DNA from: Gammaproteobacteria bacterium
GTDB taxonomy: Bacteria; Pseudomonadota; Gammaproteobacteria; Burkholderiales; Burkholderiaceae_C
Assembly: GCA_018828125.1 (NCBI GenBank)
Contig: JAHJWB010000017.1
Coordinates: 124,001 to 188,000, forward strand
Reading direction: 5' to 3'
DNA length: 64,000 nucleotides
Below the pieces are notes generated by a model. The model made no database searches, was not told the origin of the DNA, and saw only the letters and a program-made list of their open reading frames with translations. Below are positions 48,302-55,910 of this stretch, piece after piece. A program made the position numbers and the translations under genes. Each line of letters starts with the position of its first letter. Position 1 is the first letter of the stretch.

Positions 48302-48868
48302 TCAAGCCAGATCGGCCGGCTGCGTCAGTTCAAAAGGCCCGGACTGCTCTGCAGCGGTGTAGGGGAGCAGTTGCTCCAGTCGTTCACGCAGGCTGGCCGC
48401 ACGCTCTGCGCCCGCTGTCATGGCCACTTCTTCCAGCATGGCCTCGCCCACATCCAGCATGCTCACACGGTCTTTGGCGGCGCGCAGGGCGTCGCGAAAC
48501 TGCTGTGCCAATGCCGGGTCGCGGCGGGCAAACAGCCGCTCGCAGGTATCGAAGAGGTACATGCGTGCGCCTGCCAGCGAGCGCAGGGATTCGCCCGGCT
48601 CGGGTCTTTGAATGGAGGGTGCCTGGGCCGTTGCCGGGACAGCGCCAACGACTGGCTCGTGGGCAGCAGGCAGCGCGGCAGGGCCGGTGAGGTAGCCCTG
48701 GCGCATGAGGTTGTCGACGATCTGCGCGCCAATGCCGTTGTACATGGCTTGCAGGTCGGACAGCGATTTACCGTCTGCCAGCAGCAGCAGCGATCGCTCG
48801 CGCAGACTCAGGGTGCGAACGCCAGGCGAGAGTTCCAGGCGGGCTTTTTCAGTTTTGTGCAGCAGCAT
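48302..48868 (-). CDS. Hypothetical regulator-like protein
   Basis: 188 residues, not assigned. Residues about 15-60 (VRTLSLRERSLLLLADGKSL, SDLQAMYNGIGAQIVDNLMR, QGYL) look like a winged-helix unit that many beta-proteobacterial signalling proteins carry. A Pro/Ala linker follows, then a helical C-terminal domain (about 95-188). No signal peptide or membrane helix. It is convergent with the methyltransferase gene and stands alone. Confidence 0.7.
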   Translation of the reverse strand: MLLHKTEKARLELSPGVRTLSLRERSLLLLADGKSLSDLQAMYNGIGAQIVDNLMRQGYLTGPAALPAAHEPVVGAVPATAQAPSIQRPEPGESLRSLAGARMYLFDTCERLFARRDPALAQQFRDALRAAKDRVSMLDVGEAMLEEVAMTAGAERAASLRERLEQLLPYTAAEQSGPFELTQPADLA

Positions 48869-49009
48869 GGGAGGTCTCCGGTTAGAGCCTGTTCAAGGTC
48901 TTCGTGCCGGTGATTGCACCAGCACGCCGTGACGCCGCGATGACCTGCTGCCGCACAATGTCGGGTTGCCTTGCGCACGTGTTTTTAGCAAATTCCATAA
49001 TTTGCTTTT

Positions 49010-49058
49010 ATTTTGATAGCTGGCAGCGCTTATGGAATAAGCGCTAGATCCTGTTTTT
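49010..49058 (-). repeat. Palindromic element, copy 10
   Basis: ATTTTGATAGCTGGCAGCGC, TTATGGAAT, AAGCGCTAGATCCTGTTTTT in the 256-bp divergent space before dusC, which otherwise shows no gene. Confidence 0.85.
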
Positions 49059-49124
49059 ATACATATTTGATGGTGTGAGCCTGCGCGTACCCCGTGCGAC
49101 GGCGGCCACAGCCAGCCCACTGCC

Positions 49125-50111
49125 ATGAACCTGCTGCTCGCCCCCATGGAGGGGCTCCTGGATTTTGTGCTGCGCGACGTGCTTACGCGCGTCGGCGGGG
49201 TGGACCGTTGTGTTTCGGAGTTCATCCGCGTTACCGGCACCTTGCTGCCCGACAAGGTGTTTCTGCGGTATGTGCCCGAGCTGCGCAACGGTAGCCGCAC
49301 GCTGGCCGGGGTGCCGGTGCGCGCGCAGTTGCTGGGGTCGGACCCCGTCTGCATGGCCGAGAACGCTGCATGCCTGGCAGCTTTGGGCCCCGAGGGCATT
49401 GACCTGAACTTTGGCTGCCCCGCCAAGGTGGTCAACCGCCACGGCGGCGGTGCGGCGCTGCTGCAAGAGCCCGAACGCATTGCCACCGTAGTGGCCGCCG
49501 TGCGCCGCGCGGTGCCGGCGCACCTGCCTGTATCAGCCAAGATGCGCCTGGGTTTTAACGACACAGGACTGATGCGGGAATGCGCGCAGGCCATGCAGGC
49601 GGGCGGCGCCTGCGAGGTGGTGGTGCACGCGCGCACCAAGGCCGACGGCTACCGCCCCCCCGCTTACTGGGAGCACATTCCGGCCATCCGCGCGGCGGTG
49701 CAGATTCCGGTGGTGGCCAATGGCGAGATCTGGACCGTGGCCGACGCGCTTCGCTGCCGCGAAATCTCGGGCTGCGATGCCTTGATGCTGGGCCGGGGCA
49801 TCGTGGCAGACCCGGGCCTTGCCCGCGCCATTCGCGCGTTCGACAGAGGGCAAGCCGGTGCTGACACGGTGGTGTGGTCCGACCTGGTGCCTCACCTGGG
49901 AGCCTTCTGGCGCTTGGTCTGCGAAGACCTGGAGCCCCGCCAGCGCGCAGGGCGGCTCAAGCAATGGCTGAACCTGCTGCGCAGGCGCTTTGACGAGGCC
50001 GAGGTGGCGTATCAGCATGTCCGCACCATGACGGACCAACGCGCGATCACGCTGTGGGTGGCCGCGCTGCAGGCCCATGATCCAGCAGGTTGCAGCCAGA
50101 AGGGTTGTTGA
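49125..50111 (+). CDS. dusC: tRNA-dihydrouridine(16) synthase DusC
   Basis: 328 residues. FMN enzyme that reduces uridine 16 in the tRNA D-loop. MNLLLAPMEGLLDFVLRDVL is the DusC N-terminus; ELRNGSRTLAGVPVRAQLLG, LNFGCPAKVVNRHGGGAALL (catalytic cysteine), VSAKMRLGF and VVHARTKADGYRPPAYWE follow the family. DusC subtype is by overall look and could be confused with DusA/B without alignment. Confidence 0.9.
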   Translation: MNLLLAPMEGLLDFVLRDVLTRVGGVDRCVSEFIRVTGTLLPDKVFLRYVPELRNGSRTLAGVPVRAQLLGSDPVCMAENAACLAALGPEGIDLNFGCPAKVVNRHGGGAALLQEPERIATVVAAVRRAVPAHLPVSAKMRLGFNDTGLMRECAQAMQAGGACEVVVHARTKADGYRPPAYWEHIPAIRAAVQIPVVANGEIWTVADALRCREISGCDALMLGRGIVADPGLARAIRAFDRGQAGADTVVWSDLVPHLGAFWRLVCEDLEPRQRAGRLKQWLNLLRRRFDEAEVAYQHVRTMTDQRAITLWVAALQAHDPAGCSQKGC

Positions 50112-50260
50112 GTCAGCATCCAGCGGTTGGAAGCCGGTCGATCCGAGCCTTTCAAAGCGGCTTGCGAGCTTCGACAAGCCTTAACGGGGTGTTTTCCAGT
50201 TCAAAACCGAACCAACAGGTCAAGTTCTGGTTTGTGTGCGTCGACGAATCACGCCGCGAA

Positions 50261-52237
50261 TCACAACAAATGGTCGGGCGCGAGAGGCCCGAGCAACTGC
50301 AGCATCAACCGAAGAGGTGCGCTGGCGTCAGGCTCCGATGTGGCATCGCTCAGCCCGCTGCCCTGGGGGGCTCGCCAGACCAGTTCACCTTCGTTAAGCT
50401 GCACGGTCCACGCCGCCTCCCTCAATGCTGTTTCGATCTGCGACGTGGCGCGTTGCGAGAGTCCCGTGCTGCGAATCAACAGTGCAATTTCGGTGTTCTG
50501 GCGTTGTGACCGGATGTCCAGGTTCATCGATCCGATGACCAGAAGGCGGCCGTCCACGATGACCAGTTTGGAGTGCAGCATGGCGCGTGAACTGCCCATG
50601 GAGCCGGTTACGCTCCCCTTCCCGCCGCCCGTGCTGCCGGTGGAGCCCAGCGTGCCGCTCATCAGCACTCCGGGCAGTTCGCTGCGCATCTCGTAGAGCT
50701 CTACCCCCATCGCCAGCAGGTCAGGACGGTGGCGCGCGTAGCCGGCATGGGCAATGGGCGCATCGTTGGAGGCCAGCGAGTTGGTGAGTACCCGCACCCG
50801 AACGCCCCTCGCACGCGCAGCGGCAAAGGCCTGTTTCATGTCGGGCCCTGGCACAAAGTACGGCGAGATGATGAGCAGGTCGCGCCGTGCTTGGCCCATC
50901 AACTGCAGCAGGCCATCCACCACCGTATCGGTTTGGGCTTCCAGCGTTTCGCTGTCGATGGGGGTAGTGGTGCTGGCGCTGGCGGCCGCGGCGGGTGGGG
51001 CGCCGTCGGGGCTGGCGTGGTCACTCGCTTCGGAGGGGCGGCTTGTGGTGCTGGTGGAACTTGTGATGCCCCCCGTGCCATCGGTAGGGCGGGATTTAGC
51101 GGGCGCAGCAGCGGCGATAGCTGCAGTTGCGGATGCGGGGGGCGTTGCCGCCCGGGCGCCCCGGGCGGTGATCGCGACGGGAGTGGCGCGGGCGGGAGCC
51201 TTCTCGGGCAACAGGCCTGCTGAGGTGCCATCCGGCGGAATCTTCGCGGGTTTGTCTACCAGCACGGCTGCGGGCGCCCAGGTGAACGGGGCTTTTGACA
51301 GATCCATCGGTTGGTAGTCCCAGATGCGCGCGCGCTGGGCGGTTGTAGCGCGTTTGCCATCGGCTACGGGTTGGTTGTCGGGTGCGAGGGCGCCGCCTTG
51401 GCCTTCAATGCGCTCACGCTGGGCCACATCCGATGCCCGCATCTTCTCCCGCATGTTGTCGAGCTCTTGCCGGGTCACCAGCGACTGCACGGGGTAAGCG
51501 CGTTCGTTGTTCCAGTAGCTGTCAAAACTGCGTGAGAGGTCCTGCACGATGGGTCCTGCAGCCAGCACGTCCAGATCCACAAAGTTGCCCGCATCGGCGT
51601 TGCCAAAGTAGGCGTCGCCCAAGTTGCGTCCGCCGGTCACACCCATCGCGTTATCGGCAATGAAAAGCTTGTTGTGCATGCGCTGCTGCACCCGCGAGAA
51701 ATCACCCAGCACACTGAACATGCGGCCCAGGGTGGAGCCCCGAGCGCCCGTCAGCGGGTTGAACATGCGCATTTCGATGTTGGGCACAAAGGCCAGACGC
51801 ATCACCTGAGCATCGCGGCCCGTGCTGTGAAAATCATCCAGCAGTACACGCACGCGTACGCCTCGCTTCGCTGCTGCCACCACACCCAGCAGCAGGCGTT
51901 CGGTGCTCGCGTCTGCATGAATGGCGTAGTACTGAAGGTCCAGCGATTTTTCAGCGGCATCCACCAGCGCCAAGCGGCTGCTGTACGCGTCCTGCGGACC
52001 GCTGAGCAGCAAAAATCCGGAGGGGTGCCGCCCGCCGGCCGCCGTTCGGCGGGTGCCAACCACACGGCCCAGCGTGGTGTCTGCCGGAGAGGCGAGGGCC
52101 ATGGACACCGGGCGGTCTACATCTTTGGGGAGACCCGCACAGCCTGAAACCGCGCCTGCTACCAGGATGGCCGCGACGGCCATCCAGCCGTAGCGTGCGG
52201 TGTTGGCCAAGAACGCGGAGGCGGGCAGATGTTGCAT
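50261..52237 (-). CDS. Phospholipase D/cardiolipin synthase-like lipoprotein
   Basis: 658 residues. A signal peptide ends in the lipobox AVSGC (C33), so the protein should be anchored in the cell envelope. Two HKD motifs are visible: HNKLFIADN near residue 190 and LHSKLVIVDGRLLVIGSMNL near 550-575. Such proteins hydrolyse or transfer phosphatidyl groups. Between them lies a roughly 100-residue insertion of Ala/Pro/Ser/Thr low complexity (around residues 350-450), unusual for the family. It stands alone between dusC and amt. Confidence 0.88.
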   Translation of the reverse strand: MQHLPASAFLANTARYGWMAVAAILVAGAVSGCAGLPKDVDRPVSMALASPADTTLGRVVGTRRTAAGGRHPSGFLLLSGPQDAYSSRLALVDAAEKSLDLQYYAIHADASTERLLLGVVAAAKRGVRVRVLLDDFHSTGRDAQVMRLAFVPNIEMRMFNPLTGARGSTLGRMFSVLGDFSRVQQRMHNKLFIADNAMGVTGGRNLGDAYFGNADAGNFVDLDVLAAGPIVQDLSRSFDSYWNNERAYPVQSLVTRQELDNMREKMRASDVAQRERIEGQGGALAPDNQPVADGKRATTAQRARIWDYQPMDLSKAPFTWAPAAVLVDKPAKIPPDGTSAGLLPEKAPARATPVAITARGARAATPPASATAAIAAAAPAKSRPTDGTGGITSSTSTTSRPSEASDHASPDGAPPAAAASASTTTPIDSETLEAQTDTVVDGLLQLMGQARRDLLIISPYFVPGPDMKQAFAAARARGVRVRVLTNSLASNDAPIAHAGYARHRPDLLAMGVELYEMRSELPGVLMSGTLGSTGSTGGGKGSVTGSMGSSRAMLHSKLVIVDGRLLVIGSMNLDIRSQRQNTEIALLIRSTGLSQRATSQIETALREAAWTVQLNEGELVWRAPQGSGLSDATSEPDASAPLRLMLQLLGPLAPDHLL

Positions 52238-52346
52238 CGCCCGATTGTGACGGGGACGGCGTTGCTTCGCTTGTCGGACGCAGCGCCAATGGCGTCACGG
52301 GTGGCGTCCCGCGGGCGGGGTGTGAAGGGGGGGCGGGCGTCGCAGC

Positions 52347-53549
52347 CTACCAGTTGACGTCGCGATCGGGCGTTGCACTGATCTTGTGGATGGACAGGTC
52401 GGCGCCATCAAACTCTTCTTCTTGCGTCATTCGCAGCCCCACCGTACTTTTGAGGATGCCGTACACCACGACGCCACCTAACAGTGCCCAGCCCACGCCG
52501 AGCGCCGAACCTATGAGCTGCGCCCACACGTTGACGCCGCCGAGCCCACCCAGCGCCTTGCTGCCAAAAATGCCCGCGGCCACTCCGCCCCAGGTGCCGC
52601 ACAGCCCGTGCAAGGGCCAAACACCCAGCACGTCGTCGATCTTCCACTTGTTTTGAGTGAGGGTGAACATCAGCACAAAGATCGCGCCCGCGACGGCGCC
52701 GACCACCAATGCCCCCAGTGGATGCATCAAATCAGAGCCTGCGCATACCGCCACCAGCCCGGCAAGCGGACCGTTGTGCACGAAACCGGGGTCGTTTTTG
52801 CCTAGCACCAGTGCCGCCAGCGTGCCGCCCACCATGGCCATCAGCGAGTTGACGGCAACGAGACCCGACAACTTGTCCACGGTTTGCGCGCTCATCACAT
52901 TGAAGCCAAACCAGCCCACGACCAGCACCCACGCGCCCAAAGCCAGAAACGGAATATTGGAAGGAGGGTGCGCCGAAACGGCGCCGTCCTTGCGGTATCG
53001 GTTGGCGCGCGAGCCCAGCAAAATCACGGCAGGCAAGGCGATCCAGCCGCCCATGGCGTGGACCACGATGGAGCCCGCAAAGTCGTGAAACTCGTCGCCG
53101 GTCAATGTCTTGATCCAGGCCTGTACGCCAAAGTGCTGGTTCCAGGCAATGCCCTCAAAGAACGGATAGACCACGCCCACAATGACCGCCGTGGCCATCA
53201 ACTGCGGCCAGAACTTGGCCCGCTCTGCGATGCCGCCCGACACGATCGCCGGAATCGCGGCCGCGAAGGTCAGGAGAAAGAAGAACTTGACCAGCGAGTA
53301 CCCGCTTTGCTGCGTCAATGCCTCGGCACCGACAAAGAAATGTGTGCCATAGGCCACGCTGTACCCCACAGCAAAATACACAACCGTAGACACGGAAAAG
53401 TCCACCAAGATCTTCACCAAGGCATTCACCTGGTTCTTTTTGCGAACGGTGCCCAGCTCTAAAAAAGCAAACCCGGCATGCATGGCTAAAACCATGATTG
53501 CCCCTAGCAGAATGAACAGAGCATCTGTGCCCTGTTTGAGTGCTTCCAT
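52347..53549 (-). CDS. amt: Ammonium transporter
   Basis: 400 residues from MEALKQGTDALFILLGAIMV, with about eleven membrane helices. AFLELGTVRKKNQVNALVKI, VVHAMGGWIALPAVILLG (FxGSxVVH pattern as FAGSIVVHAMGG), GWFGFNVMSAQ and HGLCGTWGGVAAGIFG (twin-histidine region) are the Amt signature. The ATG at 53549 starts the fold; the longer frame is noncoding. The usual glnK neighbour is absent, but a sigma54-type promoter lies 74 bp upstream, in keeping with nitrogen control. Confidence 0.96.
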   Translation of the reverse strand: MEALKQGTDALFILLGAIMVLAMHAGFAFLELGTVRKKNQVNALVKILVDFSVSTVVYFAVGYSVAYGTHFFVGAEALTQQSGYSLVKFFFLLTFAAAIPAIVSGGIAERAKFWPQLMATAVIVGVVYPFFEGIAWNQHFGVQAWIKTLTGDEFHDFAGSIVVHAMGGWIALPAVILLGSRANRYRKDGAVSAHPPSNIPFLALGAWVLVVGWFGFNVMSAQTVDKLSGLVAVNSLMAMVGGTLAALVLGKNDPGFVHNGPLAGLVAVCAGSDLMHPLGALVVGAVAGAIFVLMFTLTQNKWKIDDVLGVWPLHGLCGTWGGVAAGIFGSKALGGLGGVNVWAQLIGSALGVGWALLGGVVVYGILKSTVGLRMTQEEEFDGADLSIHKISATPDRDVNW

Positions 53550-53622
53550 AACGTCCTCGCGCAAGTGATTGATCTTTTCTGGTGCGTTGTGAGCTGCTGC
53601 ATCAGATTTGCACCAATTTGAA

Positions 53623-53637
53623 GCAAGAAAGATGCCA
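53623..53637 (-). promoter_or_regulatory. Sigma54 (-24/-12) promoter of amt
   Basis: On the minus strand TGGCATCTTTCTTGC, with the invariant GG and GC at the right spacing (consensus TGGCACG-N4-TTGC; two mismatches at the C and G). Predicted start about 60 nt before the ATG. I did not find a convincing NtrC dyad. Confidence 0.7.
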
Positions 53638-53815
53638 GAATTTGGTGCGAGGATTCGCGATTTGCTGCACTGTTTTGGGGTGTGCGCTGTTGCCGGGGAA
53701 GGTTGGTGACCGTGCTCCATTTGACCTGCACCAAAGGCAACGGGGCGTGCTGCAGCGACGAGGTGGTTCGCATTCGGTATGCCTGACTCAGAAACATACC
53801 TGAACAGAAACTCGA

Positions 53816-53869
53816 CTGAAATGGCTTCTAGCGCTTACTAGTAAAGGCCTAATAGCTACAAAATTTGAG
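53816..53869 (+). repeat. Palindromic element, copy 11
   Basis: CTGAAATGGCTTCTAGCGCT, TACTAGTAAAGGCCTAATAG, CTACAAAATTTGAG. The second core arm has decayed to AAAGGCCTA. Confidence 0.75.
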
Positions 53870-54319
53870 ATTTTTGGTTGCTTAGTGAGGTGCCTTGGCA
53901 CTTCATTTCTTCCGTATTCCCATCAATGCAACCGCGCTTGACGTGTTTGCAATCTCTGTACGTGGGCTCGAGAATGGTGTTTTGCACCCTGTTGGTGCGA
54001 GGGCCCGTGACCCCGGCGCCTCTCTTGGGTAGCGCCTTTCAGAGTGTCCTGCGAAGGTTCGGTGGCTGTGGAAAGCACTCGGTCAGCCGAGTGGGCACGT
54101 TGTCGCAGGTTGCGAACTAAGGAAGGCCTTACTTCGTGTCCTTTGCATGAATGCATGCGGCCATAGTGAAGCTGCTCAGTTCCTTGATCCGATCCGTCTA
54201 GAGTTATAAAAGGTTGGTTTAACAGGCTTGGTCGCTGTCCGGTGGGTCGTCATCTACGCTTAACGGGTTTCGCTCGGCTCCCTCCAAAGCCGCCAATCGA
54301 ACGGCTAGTTCGCAGGACC
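53870..54319. other. 450 bp without a recognisable gene
   Basis: No convincing coding frame in either direction; an 80-codon plus frame (53878-54120) has low-quality composition. A perfect hairpin CACTCGG-TCAG-CCGAGTG lies at about 54074-54092. The sequence is less GC-rich than the core. It separates the amt region from the ribD remnant and may be the junction of the transferred or rearranged pilus block. I found no match by eye to tmRNA, RNase P RNA or an FMN riboswitch. Confidence 0.5.
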
Positions 54320-55430
54320 TCAAAAGCGATCACGCCCCGCGACCCGGGCAACGATGCGAAGATCAGGTCCCACGGTGTCTACAGATTTGAACTCCAGTGC
54401 CAGCCCGTCCGCCAGCGCTTTGAGGGGACCGAACTGCGCCATGCCGAATCCTTGGCCCAGAAGCCGAGGCGCCAGGTAGATCAGGAACTCATCCACCAGG
54501 CCCTCGCGCACCAGCGAACCATTGAGCTTGTGGCCCGCTTCTACGTGCAACTCGTTGATTCCCCGCTGGCCGAGGTCCCGCAGCATGGCTGCCAAATCCA
54601 CCTTGCCGCTGGCATGGGGAAAATGAACCACCTGCGCTCCCCGCGCTTCCAGGGCCGCCTGCTTTGGGTGGTTTTCAACAGCGGTGTAGATATAACAATC
54701 GCGCTCGGACAGAAAAAGATGGGCGTCAGGCGGCGTCTGCAATTGGCTGTCCACTACCACTATGTGTGGTTGGCGCTGCGTGGGCACTTCGCGTACGTCC
54801 AGCCGGGGGTTGTCGTCCAGTACTGTGCCAATGCCAGTCAACACCGCACAAGCCCGCGCCCGCCAAGCGTGGCCATCCGCTCGCGCAGCGTGGGAGGTGA
54901 TCCACTGGCTGGCGCCGTTGTTTAAAGCCGTTGTGCCGTCGAGGGATGCTGCTGCCTTGAGGCGAACCCAGGGGGTTCCCCGAATCATGCGGCTGAAGAA
55001 ACCAATGTTGAGTTCGCGGGACTCTGGGCCGCCAGGACCAATCTCGATATCGACCCCAGCTGCCCGCAATCTCTCAAAGCCATGGCCTGCAACAAAGGGG
55101 TTAGGATCGGTCGCAGAGGCGACTGTCTTGACGATGCCGGCTTGGACTGGTGTATCGCAGCAAAGTCTAGCTCGACCCTGATGGGAACACAGCTCCAGGG
55201 CTTCGTGTGCGGTCCCTTCATGAACTGCATTGCCTTTCACTGCCACGTCATGCAAAGCCTGTGAATTCCGCATGAGCAAATCCCATTCGGTGGGTATAGC
55301 TCTGACCAGAGATTCTTCCTTTTGTATCAATCAACAAACATTCCACCTGTGGACTGAGGGTCAACACGCAAAGTGCCTGCGCTGCCAATCTAAAGGTTGG
55401 ATTTATGAAGAAGGGCACCGTTTCAGTCAT
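54320..55430 (-). pseudogene. ribD: Frameshifted ribD remnant (deaminase-reductase)
   Basis: RibD makes the pyrimidine intermediate of riboflavin by deamination and reduction. The deaminase part starts at 55430 in one frame, with ALCVLTLSPQVECLLIDTKG (the usual PNPRVGC is damaged) and the zinc motif AHAE, then meets a TGA at 55248. The match resumes in the next frame near 55260 as ALHDVAVKGNAVHEGTAHEA, ELCSHQGRARLCC (for EPCSHxGRTPPC) and runs intact through the reductase (RELNIGFFSRM, RLKAAASLDG, LHVEAGHKLNGSLV) to 54320. The deaminase is thus inactive by frameshift and lost ligands; the reductase frame is open and could still be made. No ribE or ribBA lies next to it. Confidence 0.85.
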
Positions 55431-55454
55431 TGTGCTCAGATGGTAGCGCGGTAG

Positions 55455-55877
55455 CTATCGGTTCCAACACTCTTCTACTGCTAAGCCAGTAGTTTGGTTG
55501 TTAAGGCCGCGCACTCCTGTATTTGTAAGGGTGAAGTCGCCGCACCGATCCGCCGCTTGTGCGCCTGGTGTTTTACGGGTGGCCACTAATTGGAAGGCTG
55601 AGTTGGTGTTCCCAGCCGCGAAACCAATTTGATAGCGTTTAGTAGTGTCCGCGGCCCATGTGAGTGTGGCCGGCAGCGTGGTTGGGTAAGTTCCTGTGGC
55701 GGTGGACGCGCGTTCTAACCACTGCTGGGCTTGTAGCAGCCCAGCTCGCGCGTCGGCTCGGTGCCCTCTGGCAATGTACTCGTTATAGCTCGGCAGGGCA
55801 ATGGCCGTGAGGATGCCAATGATGGCCACCACGATCATGAGCTCGATGAGCGTAAAACCCCGATGTTGATGCTTCAT
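55455..55877 (-). CDS. pilE: Type IV minor pilin PilE
   Basis: 140 residues. Short leader and prepilin peptidase site MKHQHRG^[14 protein letters not shown] with E at mature position 5, then the hydrophobic helix and [20 protein letters not shown]. The C-terminal part has two cysteines (ADRCGDF, EECWNR) likely forming the D-loop disulfide. Pilin-like subunits of this type prime pilus assembly with FimT/PilV/PilW/PilX. Last pilus gene of the cluster, 33 bp after pilY1. A partial element (GGTAGCGCGGTAGCTAT) lies just past its stop. Confidence 0.9.
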   Translation of the reverse strand: MKHQHRGFTLIELMIVVAIIGILTAIALPSYNEYIARGHRADARAGLLQAQQWLERASTATGTYPTTLPATLTWAADTTKRYQIGFAAGNTNSAFQLVATRKTPGAQAADRCGDFTLTNTGVRGLNNQTTGLAVEECWNR

Positions 55878-55910
55878 AAAACAGGTTGCTCCTAAATGCG
55901 GCGGCCGAGC

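Noticed and set aside
53638-53740. NtrC binding sites upstream of amt
   Set aside because: Only half-sites such as TGCACCA and GGTGC appear; no complete dyad with correct spacing.
53878-54120. 80-codon plus-strand frame in the gene-free junction
   Set aside because: No Shine-Dalgarno, no recognisable motif, odd composition.
53870-54319. Possible 6S RNA, tmRNA, RNase P RNA or FMN riboswitch next to ribD
   Set aside because: None of the conserved sequence blocks of these RNAs could be found by eye.
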